The notes below the pieces were generated by a model that saw nothing but the letters and a program-made list of their open reading frames with translations, did no database searches and had not been told where the DNA came from. This document shows positions 23,153 to 32,012 of a stretch of DNA of 39,527 nt, one piece after another. Source of the stretch: Ochromonas danica (taxonomy: Eukaryota > Sar > Chrysophyceae > Chromulinales > Chromulinaceae); NCBI GenBank assembly GCA_015146655.1, contig VKHL01000185.1, forward strand, positions 10,799 to 50,325, in the 5' to 3' direction. A program made the position numbers and the translations under genes. Within the stretch, counting starts at the first letter, position 1. Every line of letters starts with the position of its first letter.

Positions 23153-23808
23153 TCAAGCATAGGCCTCGATCTCATACAACGCTACCTCCTCCACCTCCCC
23201 ACAACCTTTAGACTTTCCCTCCATCATCCTCTGCAATGCTCTCGCACGATACCAAGACAACATCCAATACACCATGCCAAACAGAAGAACTGTTGCCACC
23301 ATCACTGGAACCACTATGCCTGCCACCTCTCCATCAGACAGACCCTTCTCATCACCATCGCTACTACCATTACTATTATCAGACTTCTTGCTCGTGGGAG
23401 AGGCGGTGGGAGGATAGTTGAAAGTGGGCTCTGCGAAAGTGACGATCTCCACAGTGCTGTTCGTGCCATTCGACCCAAAGAAGGCGTTGCCTCCTATATT
23501 GGACGCTGTGGTCAACAACGACTGACGAAAGCTTCCTGACTGCAGAGCTTCACTGGCGGATGTCGTCACGCTGTTGTACAGAGCTGTAGCATTGCCTTCA
23601 TAAGAAGGAAAGTCCACCAAAGGCAATGTCATCGACAGGTGAGCCACTGCAGAAATCCAACTCGTTCCTCCACCCCCACTCTCTACACTTATTCCTCCTT
23701 GCTGCTGCCATCTCCTCTCTTCATCGCCTGACTTCTGCCACAAGACAGAAGATGATGGTGTACTACCATTCACTGTTATTCCAACAAACCTCACATAGCT
23801 CAGACCCA
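23153..23808 (-). CDS. Single-pass surface-type membrane protein, probable last exon, 5' end not found
   Basis: No family recognised. The minus-strand frame ends with TGA at 23153. The stretch begins after a plausible acceptor (CATGCTAG) at 23809. Visible parts are a Ser/Thr/Gly-rich ectodomain with several N-glycosylation sequons (NGS, NAT, NGT, NST), a PPTASPTS linker, one transmembrane helix (VAGIVVPVMVATVLLFGMVY) and a short cytoplasmic tail ending in YEIEAYA. The repeated FRQSLLTTASNIGG-type segment just before the stalk is common in heterokont surface proteins (from memory). The frame stays open upstream to an ATG at 23950, but that part is made of an interspersed repeat and does not look like protein. 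The gene may therefore be truncated, or have an upstream exon that I could not find. Confidence 0.45.
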
Positions 23809-23814
23809 CTAGCA

Positions 23815-24100
23815 TGGAAGTGGCACACCCCACACGTGGTTTTCGTTTTCGGGTGGAAAAAACAGTTTCTATCCCTATTCGATCCCTATTCGATCCCCAT
23901 TCCATGCGAAAGAAACAGTTTTTGGCCTCTGGCAAAGGTGATGATGCCATTTTCGTGTGGCATGTGTGGCACACGAAAACCGAATACCACTTCACGATTC
24001 ACGAAAAATACCGTGTAGGGGCAGGTATCTACTACGGTCGCACGAAACTGCCCATCCGGTGTCCATGCCCGCTGAGAGATCATCGTTTTGCCTGTTAGCG
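23815..24100. repeat. Interspersed repeat with TTTTCGTG...CACGAAAA hairpin
   Basis: This block contains a tandem ATCCCTATTCG motif (23873-23895), two AAACAGTTT sequences, and the inverted repeat TTTTCGTGTG/CACACGAAAA at 23950-23979. The same hairpin core reappears at 25876-25896 and 26821-26841. It sits at the point where the neighbouring surface-protein gene loses protein-like character, suggesting an insertion. Confidence 0.5.
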
Positions 24101-24432
24101 AAATAAGATGAATAGTTATCAAAGAATAGAGGCCGGAACATTGTATTAAATTGAATTTCCTATCGAATGACTCTATTCTTACCAGGTACAAATGAGAAAC
24201 CAAATAGTTAGAACGCTTTGAAAATGAAGATAATTTAAAGGAATTGCTTTAAATTGAGAGGAATTCCTTTCATTTTGAGGAAGATTCTTGGTTGATCACA
24301 CTTTTCTCCAAGAACAAGAGGCTGCTCGGAGGAAAGGAGGCCGTCATTTTGTGGCGAATTGAAAGTAGTTTTAGAAAATCGGGTTGAATTTTCTGTGCGA
24401 CTTGGTTCGAAGAAGTTGCAACGTTGAAAATT
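24101..24432. other. Intergenic, upstream of the DUF6589-like ORF
   Basis: About 330 bp of AT-rich sequence with GGAATTGCTTTAAATTGAGAGGAATTCC near 24239-24270. No gene, RNA or terminal inverted repeat recognised. Confidence 0.6.
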
Positions 24433-26015
24433 ATGACGAAGTTGAGTAAGCGAGTGCGACAGTGTCGCGCAGCTTCGTTACGGGGAGGAAAAGCTCTTGT
24501 TGAGAAGATGAAATCTCTCAAACAAAGCAAGAATAGTGATCAGACCGCTATTATTATCGAGACTCCTCCCCCCGTGGACCCATCTGTGGCTATTATCCCC
24601 GCCACAGTCGATCGTGAAATCCGAGAGTTTGCTGCCACAAACCCCAGCAACGAGAAGCTTCAGTGCAAAGTAGTGAGGAACGTCAACGAAGCTTTGCAAC
24701 ATGCTGTCCGACTTTTCACTCTTTATTGCACATACTCTTATGTCATAATTATAGTCATCGATATGAACTCCTCTTGAATAAACTACAGAAAGTAGAGAAG
24801 GCCCTTCAATTCTTACCATCTTCTTCTGACGAGAAAGAGCGAAATAATTTCTTGCTGAATTTAAATGTAGTCGATTTGACTGTCCATTCATCCTACGATA
24901 CACAACTTAGTAGTTTATTGGATCAACACCAAAAGATTCAGTCACAGCTATCAGATTTAAGGAAAGAAAGCAATGAAGAAACAACTCTCATCACTACTAT
25001 TGCCGAGATTATTATTAATAATTCCTCTCGTACCACAACTCCAGCAGTGCAAGAGATTGGGAATCAGCTCTATCTAGCGGGGGCTACTCAGACGATTTTT
25101 AAACAATTGAATGATATGGGATTATCATGCAGTTATGACACTGCAAAACGAAATGTCCAGCGCCGTCAACAGCAGCAAGTATCAGTCGCTCACGAGTCAT
25201 TGCAGTCGGTTGCATCCTCGTCTCGCAAACATCTGATTCTGTACTTCGACAACTATAATATTGTCAACTGCCGCACTCGATTTTTGAACAATCGGAAGTA
25301 CACAACTACCACTCCCTCTATTAGTATACTGTATTCATCAGCTGAGAACAAAGAAGCGATCGAGGGAGTCTTTATAAGTCAAGAAACTCCTGCGTTCAGA
25401 GTCTACAATTACGAGGAATGTGGTACTAGCTTGATGGAAGGGATTCGAATCCCTGAGGAGATGGAGGATCTAATGGATACCAACCTCAACCATCAGTCGT
25501 TGCGATCCTTTTCGATTTATCCGTCAATGGACGTGCGGTCATCATCCTTTGAGGAAGTCTATACTCATTTGGTGGAAAAGTTCCTGAACGGATTATGTAA
25601 GCTCCAGGATCGAGAGATTGTTCTGATCGTCGATCCTGAGTTTTTATTGCATTTCCAAAAGATAAAGGCAAAAGAACCGGTCAAGCTACAGAATCTGATT
25701 CTCTACCCAGCTGGTCTTCTCTCAATTCGACACCGCCAAGAAAATCTCTCTTTTCGCAAAAGTCGACTTAAATTAAGGAAATGGGAGAAGTTGGTGGGTC
25801 TTTTACGATTTGGGTTTTTTTCTAGTGCCAGCGTTTTGGAATATCGAACGACCAGGAATTTCGTAGGCGCCATGATTTTCGTGTCCGCCACGAAAACCCT
25901 AAAAACGAAAACCTTCCTAAACGCGCTTTTCTTGTGTGTGGAAAATGAAAAATCATCTCGTGAGTGTGTTTCTTGCGTTCCTTCACCCAGAAGTGAATTT
26001 GCCATATTTTGCTAA
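24433..26015 (+). CDS. DUF6589-like, probably transposon-derived protein, 3' end disrupted
   Basis: Probable two-exon gene. The first frame starts at ATG 24433 and reaches about 24662; the second is entered near 24755 after the acceptor TAATTATAG. The only donor giving the right phase is a weak one near 24663, so this junction is uncertain. The second exon encodes LLLNKLQKVEKALQFL, then FKQLNDMGLSCSYDTAKRNV, LILYFDNYNIVNCRTRF and REIVLIVDPEFLLHF. A leading helical region, a 'short-name' helix and a DNYN motif in this order resemble DUF6589 proteins, which are widespread in transposon-like multicopy families of fungi and protists. This is from memory and is tentative. From about 25800 to the stop at 26015 the frame runs through a repeat also found inverted at 26815-26885, so the native C-terminus has probably been lost. 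Confidence 0.45.
25822..25905. repeat. Copy 1 of an inverted pair of interspersed repeats
   Basis: Contains GGAATTTCGTAGGCGCCATG followed by ATTTTCGTGTCC and CACGAAAACC. A matching sequence in opposite orientation lies at 26815-26885, with ATTTCGTAGGCGCCATGATT shared without mismatch. Inside is the short hairpin TTTTCGTG/CACGAAAA (25876-25896). Probably a short non-autonomous element or the ends of one ~1-kb element. Confidence 0.7.
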
Positions 26016-26352
26016 TAACTTTTTGATAAAAGAGAGTTAAGTCCTGCAATGTTGCCACACTATTTAACATTAAGATTCATAACACTACAAGCAATTTTCA
26101 CCGAGTAGTCTTGTTGTGCTCAGCTCGCAGCCCAAAGAGAAAACAAGAACCACACGGCATGGGCCAAACGGCTACCACCTTTGACCTTGCCCCCTGGTGC
26201 TACCACCTTTGATCTTAAAGAGGCTTGCTCCTTGGATAGTTTGGTGACCTCGTTTTCTTCAGGCTCATTTGGGATCCTCTTGTGCTTTGGGCGAACGGCA
26301 CAGTTCACATAGAACTTCAAATTCTGGAGGCCCTCTCGACCCCACGCCAAGT

Positions 26353-26473
26353 GGTTGTCGGTTTGAACGCTACCTTCTACAATGAAGGTAGCGTTCAAAC
26401 CGACAACCAGCGCTACTAAATCATGATGGATGGCAAAAGCGCTTTTGCCATCCATCATGATTTAGCAGCGCTG
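26353..26473. repeat. Two adjacent near-perfect hairpins
   Basis: Hairpin 1 has 25-nt arms without mismatch at 26353-26377 and 26384-26408, around the 6-nt loop TACAAT. Hairpin 2 is a 66-nt palindrome at 26408-26473 with no loop (centre between 26440 and 26441) and a single A/G difference between its arms. They share one base. Possible readings are transposon subterminal structures, a small-RNA precursor, or an assembly fold-back artefact. Confidence 0.95.
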
Positions 26474-26814
26474 TGCTGGAGAGCCTTGAACCTTCAACCT
26501 TCACTCATAGGAGTAGACTGTTTGCCAATGAGGCGAAAGTCTGTTCAATCGATCCAGGAGTTGGCGCCGCAATCAATTTGCCTCTTTTGACATCCTTTGC
26601 CAATCAGTGACCGTTCCTGTCTTAATAACCGTATCAGCCCACTCTGCCAGTCGTTTTCAAAAGCTGGGAAGGTTATTCTCAAGAGAGTGACGGCTATAGT
26701 GGTAGCCAGTATTAACTTCCTCAAGAATGGTTTCGAAAGAGAGATGGTGCGAATCTTTATAGAACGACGTCACACTGAACGATCACCACAGCGATCTAAG
26801 TGGCTTTTTCGTAT

Positions 26815-26885
26815 TTTGGGTTTTCGTGATGGACACGAAAATCATGGCGCCTACGAAATTCCGGGCGCTAATATAATCCCAAACG
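26815..26885. repeat. Copy 2 of the inverted pair of interspersed repeats
   Basis: Reverse-complement partner of 25822-25905, including TTTTCGTGATGGACACGAAA and GGCGCCTACGAAAT. Together the pair bounds roughly 0.9 kb. No matching target-site duplication could be identified by eye. Confidence 0.7.
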
Positions 26886-26904
26886 CTTGCGTAGTAGTAT
26901 CGGT

Positions 26905-26970
26905 TGGTTTTTTGGGACCGATCGATACTTTGGCCGAAAAAGCCGATACCACCGATACGATACGATACTT
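26905..26970. repeat. GATAC-rich tract, left copy of a direct repeat
   Basis: Contains GGTTTTTTGGGACCGATCGATAC and ends with CGATACGATACGATAC. A related tract in the same orientation is at 27949-28025 with the same order of elements (GGTTTTGGG, CGATCGATAC, then CGATACGATACGATAC). The two flank the hAT remnant. Confidence 0.7.
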
Positions 26971-26987
26971 GACTTCTTAAGTTAACA

Positions 26988-27127
26988 NNNNNNNNNNNNN
27001 NNNNNNNNNNNNNNNNNNNNNNNNNNNNNNNNNNNNNNNNNNNNNNNNNNNNNNNNNNNNNNNNNNNNNNNNNNNNNNNNNNNNNNNNNNNNNNNNNNNN
27101 NNNNNNNNNNNNNNNNNNNNNNNNNNN
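26988..27127. other. Assembly gap, 140 N
   Basis: An unresolved run of N between the repeat-rich region and the C-terminal part of the hAT transposase fragment. The size may be nominal. The end of the transposase is missing here. Confidence 1.
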
Positions 27128-27832
27128 GATCAAATTTCTTGCCAAGCTACTACCAAGAGTGCTCCTTTCGTCAGTAATTGTTCTTCCAGCCAAGGAAAAT
27201 AATCTCTCCGATGAAGCAGAAGTTGCAGGAATGCACAACATTTTACGAGCAATCATACTCAGAAACGGGTATTTGTAAGCATTCTCTGCCCACCACAATA
27301 GTGGTTTCTGCTCATATAAATCCGTACCAACCAGCTTAGGAATAGATTAGTAGCGATGCACTTCGTCTACAACTTCAGCGGCACCAGAAGAGTCTGCCTC
27401 TTGCAGAGATACAAGCATATCGCGAAACAATGCCGAACGCTTTTTTGATTTAGTCACAACAGGAGGAGTAGGGTTGATGCCGAACGCTTGATGGCATCTA
27501 CCATAGCCCTTAGCTTCTCAACAATGCTGCCCTTCACCTCATCCACCATCATGAGACCTTTGTAGTACGGGTCCAACACATAAGCCAACCAAATGTTGGC
27601 AAAACCCCATTCATAGTGAATAAGCTCTCGAACTTAACAAACATATCCGAACAAAGCTTTGTGACTTCAGGAGACTCTGAATTTTCAGAGAAATCTTGCA
27701 AAGTCTTCTGAAGATGAGCCCTGATGTGTTTCCATCTGTTCGTGGGACCTTAAAGCTCACCTTCTTGCATTCTTCGTTGTTGCAATAGGCACATCCCTTA
27801 CTAAAGGTGAAATATCGGCTCCAGAATGACAT
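27128..27832 (-). pseudogene. Decayed hAT-family transposase (BED finger and dimerisation domain)
   Basis: Minus-strand fragments in several frames. At the 5' side, YFTFSKGCAYCNNEECKK continues after a one-base frameshift into RWKHIRAHLQK, giving the C-x2-C...H-x3-H pattern of a BED zinc finger (27700-27830). Further on, IWLAYVLDPYYKGLMMVDEV (about 27530-27600) matches the hAT core 'LDPxYK' region. After another frame change comes RSALFRDMLVSLQEADSS, then an in-frame TAA (about 27347). Last is WWAENAYKYPFLSMIARKML with IPATSASSERLFSLAGRTIT, the hallmark of the hAT C-terminal dimerisation domain. The sequence then enters the N gap. With frameshifts and a stop it cannot encode a working transposase. 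The family assignment is strong. Confidence 0.85.
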
Positions 27833-27948
27833 TATTTTGATTGGGTATCTTTATCTGGATATAAAATCAAGCTCTTCGCGACTAAACACTATATTAGTCA
27901 TGGATATGACTACAGGCCTAATGAGTTGCAGGTATCTTTCCATATCGT

Positions 27949-28025
27949 ACCGGTTTTGGGGGCTCCCGATCGATACCAATATCGGTATCGTATCGGGTCA
28001 AAAACGATACGATACGATACCGATA
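27949..28025. repeat. GATAC-rich tract, right copy of a direct repeat
   Basis: Same orientation and element order as 26905-26970, ending ACGATACGATACGATACCGATACC. It also contains internal inverted runs (GGTATCGTATCG). Together the two tracts flank about 1 kb with the hAT pseudogene. They may be element ends or independent insertions. Confidence 0.65.
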
Positions 28026-28035
28026 CCTGGCCCCA

Positions 28036-28546
28036 GGTCTAAAGCTGATAGACGCTGATAATCAATTTATCGAATGAAGCAAAGGCAATCAGATCCCTCC
28101 GAATAATCTGGCTTTCTGGACTGCTTTTACCCAAGTGAGCATTTCAGAAGATAACTAGTCTACTTGAATGCCATAGTTATCGTAAATGCTTGACTGTTTA
28201 GTTAATGCAATGTCTTTCAAGAGTCAAACGGATTTCATAACAAGACATAGACCTTGCACTATATCGTAATCCTCACTAGTAACCTGCTACTGTGTACAGT
28301 CAGGTCAGGAATGAAGAACACAACTGACTGAAAACTTCTTCTTTATCGTATCTTTCAGTATTCGTATCTTTCAGTATTCCATCCCTCCTCCTCTTCCCCC
28401 CTTTTCTCTCAGTGAGTTAGGAGATGAGTGGTCAGTGATGGTCAGTCATAATCTATCTCATCTTCTACTGTCTCATCATCATTCACTGACTACTGACTGA
28501 CTAGTCAGCAAGAAGCAGTCCATGAGATAAGATAAGATAAGATAAG
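28036..28546. other. Upstream region of the TOP6B-like gene
   Basis: About 510 bp. It holds several copies of TCAGTCA/TGACTGA between 28430 and 28510, and five GATAA units at 28522-28547 that abut and supply the A of the start codon. No RNA gene recognised. Promoter function is inferred only from position. Confidence 0.5.
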
Positions 28547-30676
28547 ATGACACACTCCATGCTCATTGATGACCATCTCCTACAAGATACCGCAACTCCC
28601 CCTTCATTGTCTCTTCCTAGAATAGCCACAGTCAAAGGGAACTTTTCCTTTCTTTCTCAAAATTTCCATTTATTTGGATTTGATAGTCCAGTCAATAGTG
28701 TTATTCAATCTATTCGTGAGTTAGTGGATAACAGTGTTGATGCATGCCGTCGTCTTGGATGCAATGGTCATATCACAGTGATTCTAGACTTGACCATGCC
28801 TCACAAACTCCTCCTGGAAGTCTCTGATAATGGGACAGGCATGGATGATATTGACAAGCATTTACAAATCTTCTCTTCTTCTGACTCTCTTCATGATGCC
28901 ATGGTGCCCAAAACAATGCCATCTTCAGGTCGCATTGGCAGATATGGGGTGGGTTTGTCTGCTACGATTATTCATTCCTTATTATCTACTCACCATCCAG
29001 TAGAAGTCTTTACCAAGCTGCTGGGACAGACTCAAATGCAATTAACCCAGGTGATACTTGGCGAAGAGCATAAAGAAGAGATTCGACCACAAATGACCTC
29101 TCATGCTCTGTTAAGCCACAACGAACCATCTCATTCAGGAACAACTCTTCGATTAGCATTATCGCCTTTGGATAAAGAAGCCTTGGAACAAGGTATGTAT
29201 TGGTGGGGATTTTTGATCTTGGAGCCTATGTGTTTTCATTGCTGTATATTGTTTCAAAGTTTCTCTCCATATTGAGGACTATTTTGGACTCATCATCAGC
29301 CATCCGCATCGGCATTTGGACATGGGTGAGTGAATTAGCTTTTTCTTTTGTACTATTGCAAAAAAGATTAAGTTTTACCTACTTGCTGTCAGACTATTGT
29401 ATGCGATTAGTTGATTCGACACATAATTTTCGCATGAGCTATTACTCTGATTCGCATATGAACTTGGAAGAGTTTGACAGGCAACGTTTTGTGAATTATG
29501 TGAAAGAGCATTTGATGCCTCACAATGAAGGAGTTAGAGTCGGGACAGACAGTCGTTGTGTTGAATTAGCATACCATAGGACTGCTACTGAAGATGAGAC
29601 CTCTGTAGTAGCGATAATGATGTTATGGGAAACAATCATTTATTCTGATTCGGATGCAAATAACTCTTTTCAAATGGCCTCAAAGCTCTTGCCAATGACT
29701 GTCAGTTGCTTGGTCAATGGCAAGCCATTACCATGCGATCTAGATTGTGCTTTGCTGAAAGCAGTTAAGCAGTGCCGATGGAAACATTTCAACCTTCGTC
29801 TCACTTTGCCCAATCATCCCAGCGGAATGGATCATCATGTCGAGGTTAGAAGGTCCTTGTTCTTACCCATGCAACTTGAGCAAGATGAAGCGATCGACTG
29901 TGAATTCCGAAAGGAAGAGTGCAACCTGGGGGGAAGCAACATTCATAAAATGTACGAGGTTTCACTTTTTCTTTATTATGACACTTCCTCGTCAGGTATG
30001 ATGATCACCAGGTAAAACACTAGGGAGGTGATACCAAACCTTCCATGCTTGTGTTGTATTAGTATACTTCGCAGATCTTAAAAAGACCAAGCTCCACGAT
30101 TTCCCCAAAGACCACAACCAGATGGCAATTCAAGGTAAAAGGATAGATAAAATGATCTCTTGTGGTTCAAATATAGTTGTGAAAGTTGTGACGTTTATAG
30201 CGATTACAAAGTGCTGTGAGCAGTTGGCTGCTTCATCCTCCCCATCGTCAACTTGGTTTATCTGTACCAAGCAGCTAGAGCAATTGGTGAGCTATATGGC
30301 TATTGATTGAAGTTAGTGGAATGAACTTAGCTTTGCTTTAGAGACTGAAGAAGCAAGCCCGCCAATTATCTCAGGCAGTGCTCAAGATTGTCAAATTCTC
30401 TCAGGTACTGAATGTTCCGCAGCTTACTCTTGTTCCACTTCACTTTTCGCTCATGTCGCTGATTAGGATGCTTCTTTCAAGGCCTGGGTAGTAAAGAGCT
30501 TCTCTTCTCATTCGTTCGACTTCGAGTTGAGTCTAACTCAGGGAAACGTAGACGAGAACTTCAATGGAGCTGCCCTTGACTTCGCTTCGGATCAGGTGGT
30601 TTGGGATGAGATTGAGGACGATATTGCTGCTCGAATCATACAAGCCTCTTCTGTGTTTGATGATAGAGAGGTCTAG
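28547..30676 (+). CDS. DNA topoisomerase VI subunit B-like protein (TOP6B or meiotic MTOPVIB)
   Basis: Seven exons with consistent phases: 28547-29192, 29260-29325, 29393-29995, 30075-30134, 30201-30286, 30342-30404 and 30467-30676, giving 577 residues. Start ATG at 28547; an ATG at codon 5 is an alternative. The N-terminal GHKL ATPase fold shows FGFDSPVNSVIQSIRELVDN with SVDAC (N box), SDNGTGMDD (G1) and GRIGRYGVGLSA (G2). Residues ~215-420 correspond to the transducer, including VNGKPLPCDLDCALLKAV and CRWKHFNLRL. The tail is helical (RLKKQARQLSQAVLKIVKFS) then acidic. Topo VI B pairs with a Spo11/TopVIA subunit to cut DNA, either for chromosome untangling and endoreduplication or for meiotic breaks. 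The degenerate 'NxVPL' motif (VNGKPL) makes the meiotic form more likely, but that is inference. The partner A subunit is not in this window. Confidence 0.82.
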
Positions 30677-30952
30677 AGCTCGACGACTTAGCATATTTGT
30701 GACTAATTGACAACTATGAACATCTACAAGATATTGTAATCAGCAGCAAAGCTCCTCCCTTGTTGATTGATTATTTCGTTGTGCATTGTGAAGTGAGTCT
30801 GCTGATTATTCATTTATTTAATTTGGGTGATTCTATTTAACGCAAATAAAGAGGTCTACCAAGAGAGAAGAGTAATTAATTTAGACAATAAAGCAGTCAG
30901 TCCATCCCATCATATAGCAGTCCATTCTATCCTACCTCCTGTTATCCACTCT

Positions 30953-31447
30953 TTAACAAAAGAAAAGATCAAAGAACTGAGGCATCTTGGCATACATGAC
31001 CTGATAGAAATAGTCATTTTCGATCATGGAGAAGAATGCCATGATGACTGTGACAAACATTGGTGGCAGTAATCCAGTCCGAGCATGGACCAAACCTAAT
31101 AACACAGCCTTCACTACAATACCACGGAATACTTTCTGACAGTCTGCCTTGGCTTCATTCTTTTCTTCCACAGAACGACTTGTTGACTTGGTAATACGGA
31201 AATTAGTATAGAAGTAGATATATCCAAGCAAGAGATGTCCTAATAGGAAGAAGAGACGAGCAAGGAGTAGGAAGAGAGTCGTCTGAGCAAAAGGTAAGGC
31301 CTTGACCAAGGCGAAGATGGAGACAATAGCCATGAGTTTGATCTCCCAGGATACTTTAATCCCTAAGAGAGGACTGTCCTGGGCAGAAGAGTTAGACAAA
31401 GAAGATGAAGAAGATTGGGCATTAGAAGAGGAAGATGATGATGACAT
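30953..31447 (-). CDS. Small ER-type membrane protein, PHO88/SND3-like
   Basis: Single exon, 164 residues, ATG at 31447. A Ser-rich N-terminus (~1-25) is followed by two or three hydrophobic helices (KLMAIVSIFALVKALPFA, LFLLLARLFFLLGHLLLGYI), a Lys/Glu linker (ITKSTSRSVEEKNEAKADCQ), a helix FRGIVVKAVLLGLVHARTGL and a C-terminal hydrophobic part. Overall length and the pattern of two N-terminal helices, charged linker and GLVH-type helix fit the PHO88/SND3 family, which takes part in SRP-independent targeting to the ER. The match rests on layout rather than strict motifs, so it is moderate. It converges with the TOP6B-like gene (277 bp between stops) and lies in tandem downstream of ATG4. Confidence 0.6.
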   Translation of the reverse strand: MSSSSSSSNAQSSSSSLSNSSAQDSPLLGIKVSWEIKLMAIVSIFALVKALPFAQTTLFLLLARLFFLLGHLLLGYIYFYTNFRITKSTSRSVEEKNEAKADCQKVFRGIVVKAVLLGLVHARTGLLPPMFVTVIMAFFSMIENDYFYQVMYAKMPQFFDLFFC

Positions 31448-32012
31448 GTCGGACAGATAGAATGAGGTTAATTAATTTTAATGATGAAGATGTCAGTCAA
31501 GATAATCCAATCTCACAACAGAATTGATTGATTGACTGACCAAAAACAAGATTTCCTGTCATGTTAGTTGCTTGGGAAGGAAGTTGCGGTTTAAACTAGC
31601 CAATTACGATTTATGGAATGCCTAATCTGCTCGATTACAATCGAATTGTTACAATAGATAGACTACTTTGGGTGTGTTAATCGGAGTTGATCAAGAAAGA
31701 TCAGCTGGGCTAAGCTAACTCTCCACTAAAGAAGGATTGTCATATTATGGCCAGCTAAACGGCTATATCCAGCATTGTACAATGGTTTACCACTTTCATC
31801 TACAGTATCTTGTTATATTACTTAGGTTAGTCCAACCTTTCATCATGCAGTGTATCGGCTAGTCAATCACTGAGGTGACAGCCATATAACAATGTCTTCA
31901 GATCATCGTCTTGGCTCTGATGATCGACATGCTATACAGTACAGACTATCTAGACTACAGTATATACAGCATTGAAATGCAGTAGTCTTGGAAAAAGAGA
32001 AGGTGTTTGAAG
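31448..32012. other. Intergenic between ATG4 and the PHO88-like gene
   Basis: About 560 bp of AT-rich sequence carrying the promoter of the PHO88-like gene and the 3' flank of ATG4. A short GATTGATTGACTGACC run lies near 31525. No RNA gene or repeat recognised. Confidence 0.65.

Larger units (their letters stand above)
26016..26987. other. Repeat-rich region between inverted repeat copies, no confident gene
   Basis: Lies between the two inverted repeat copies, up to the sequence gap. It holds the twin hairpins (26353-26473) and the first GATAC-rich tract. Open frames at 26120-26458 (-) and 26597-26980 (+) show no recognisable domain; the first is partly created by the palindromes. The region may be the body of a transposon whose coding part I do not recognise. 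Confidence 0.5.

Noticed and set aside
26120-26458. 112-codon minus ORF across the hairpins
   Set aside because: Its start lies in the loopless palindrome and its sequence shows no recognised domain; the palindromes create the open frame in part.
30827-31072. 81-codon plus ORF overlapping the PHO88-like gene
   Set aside because: It overlaps the better-supported membrane protein on the other strand and shows no domain or splice context.
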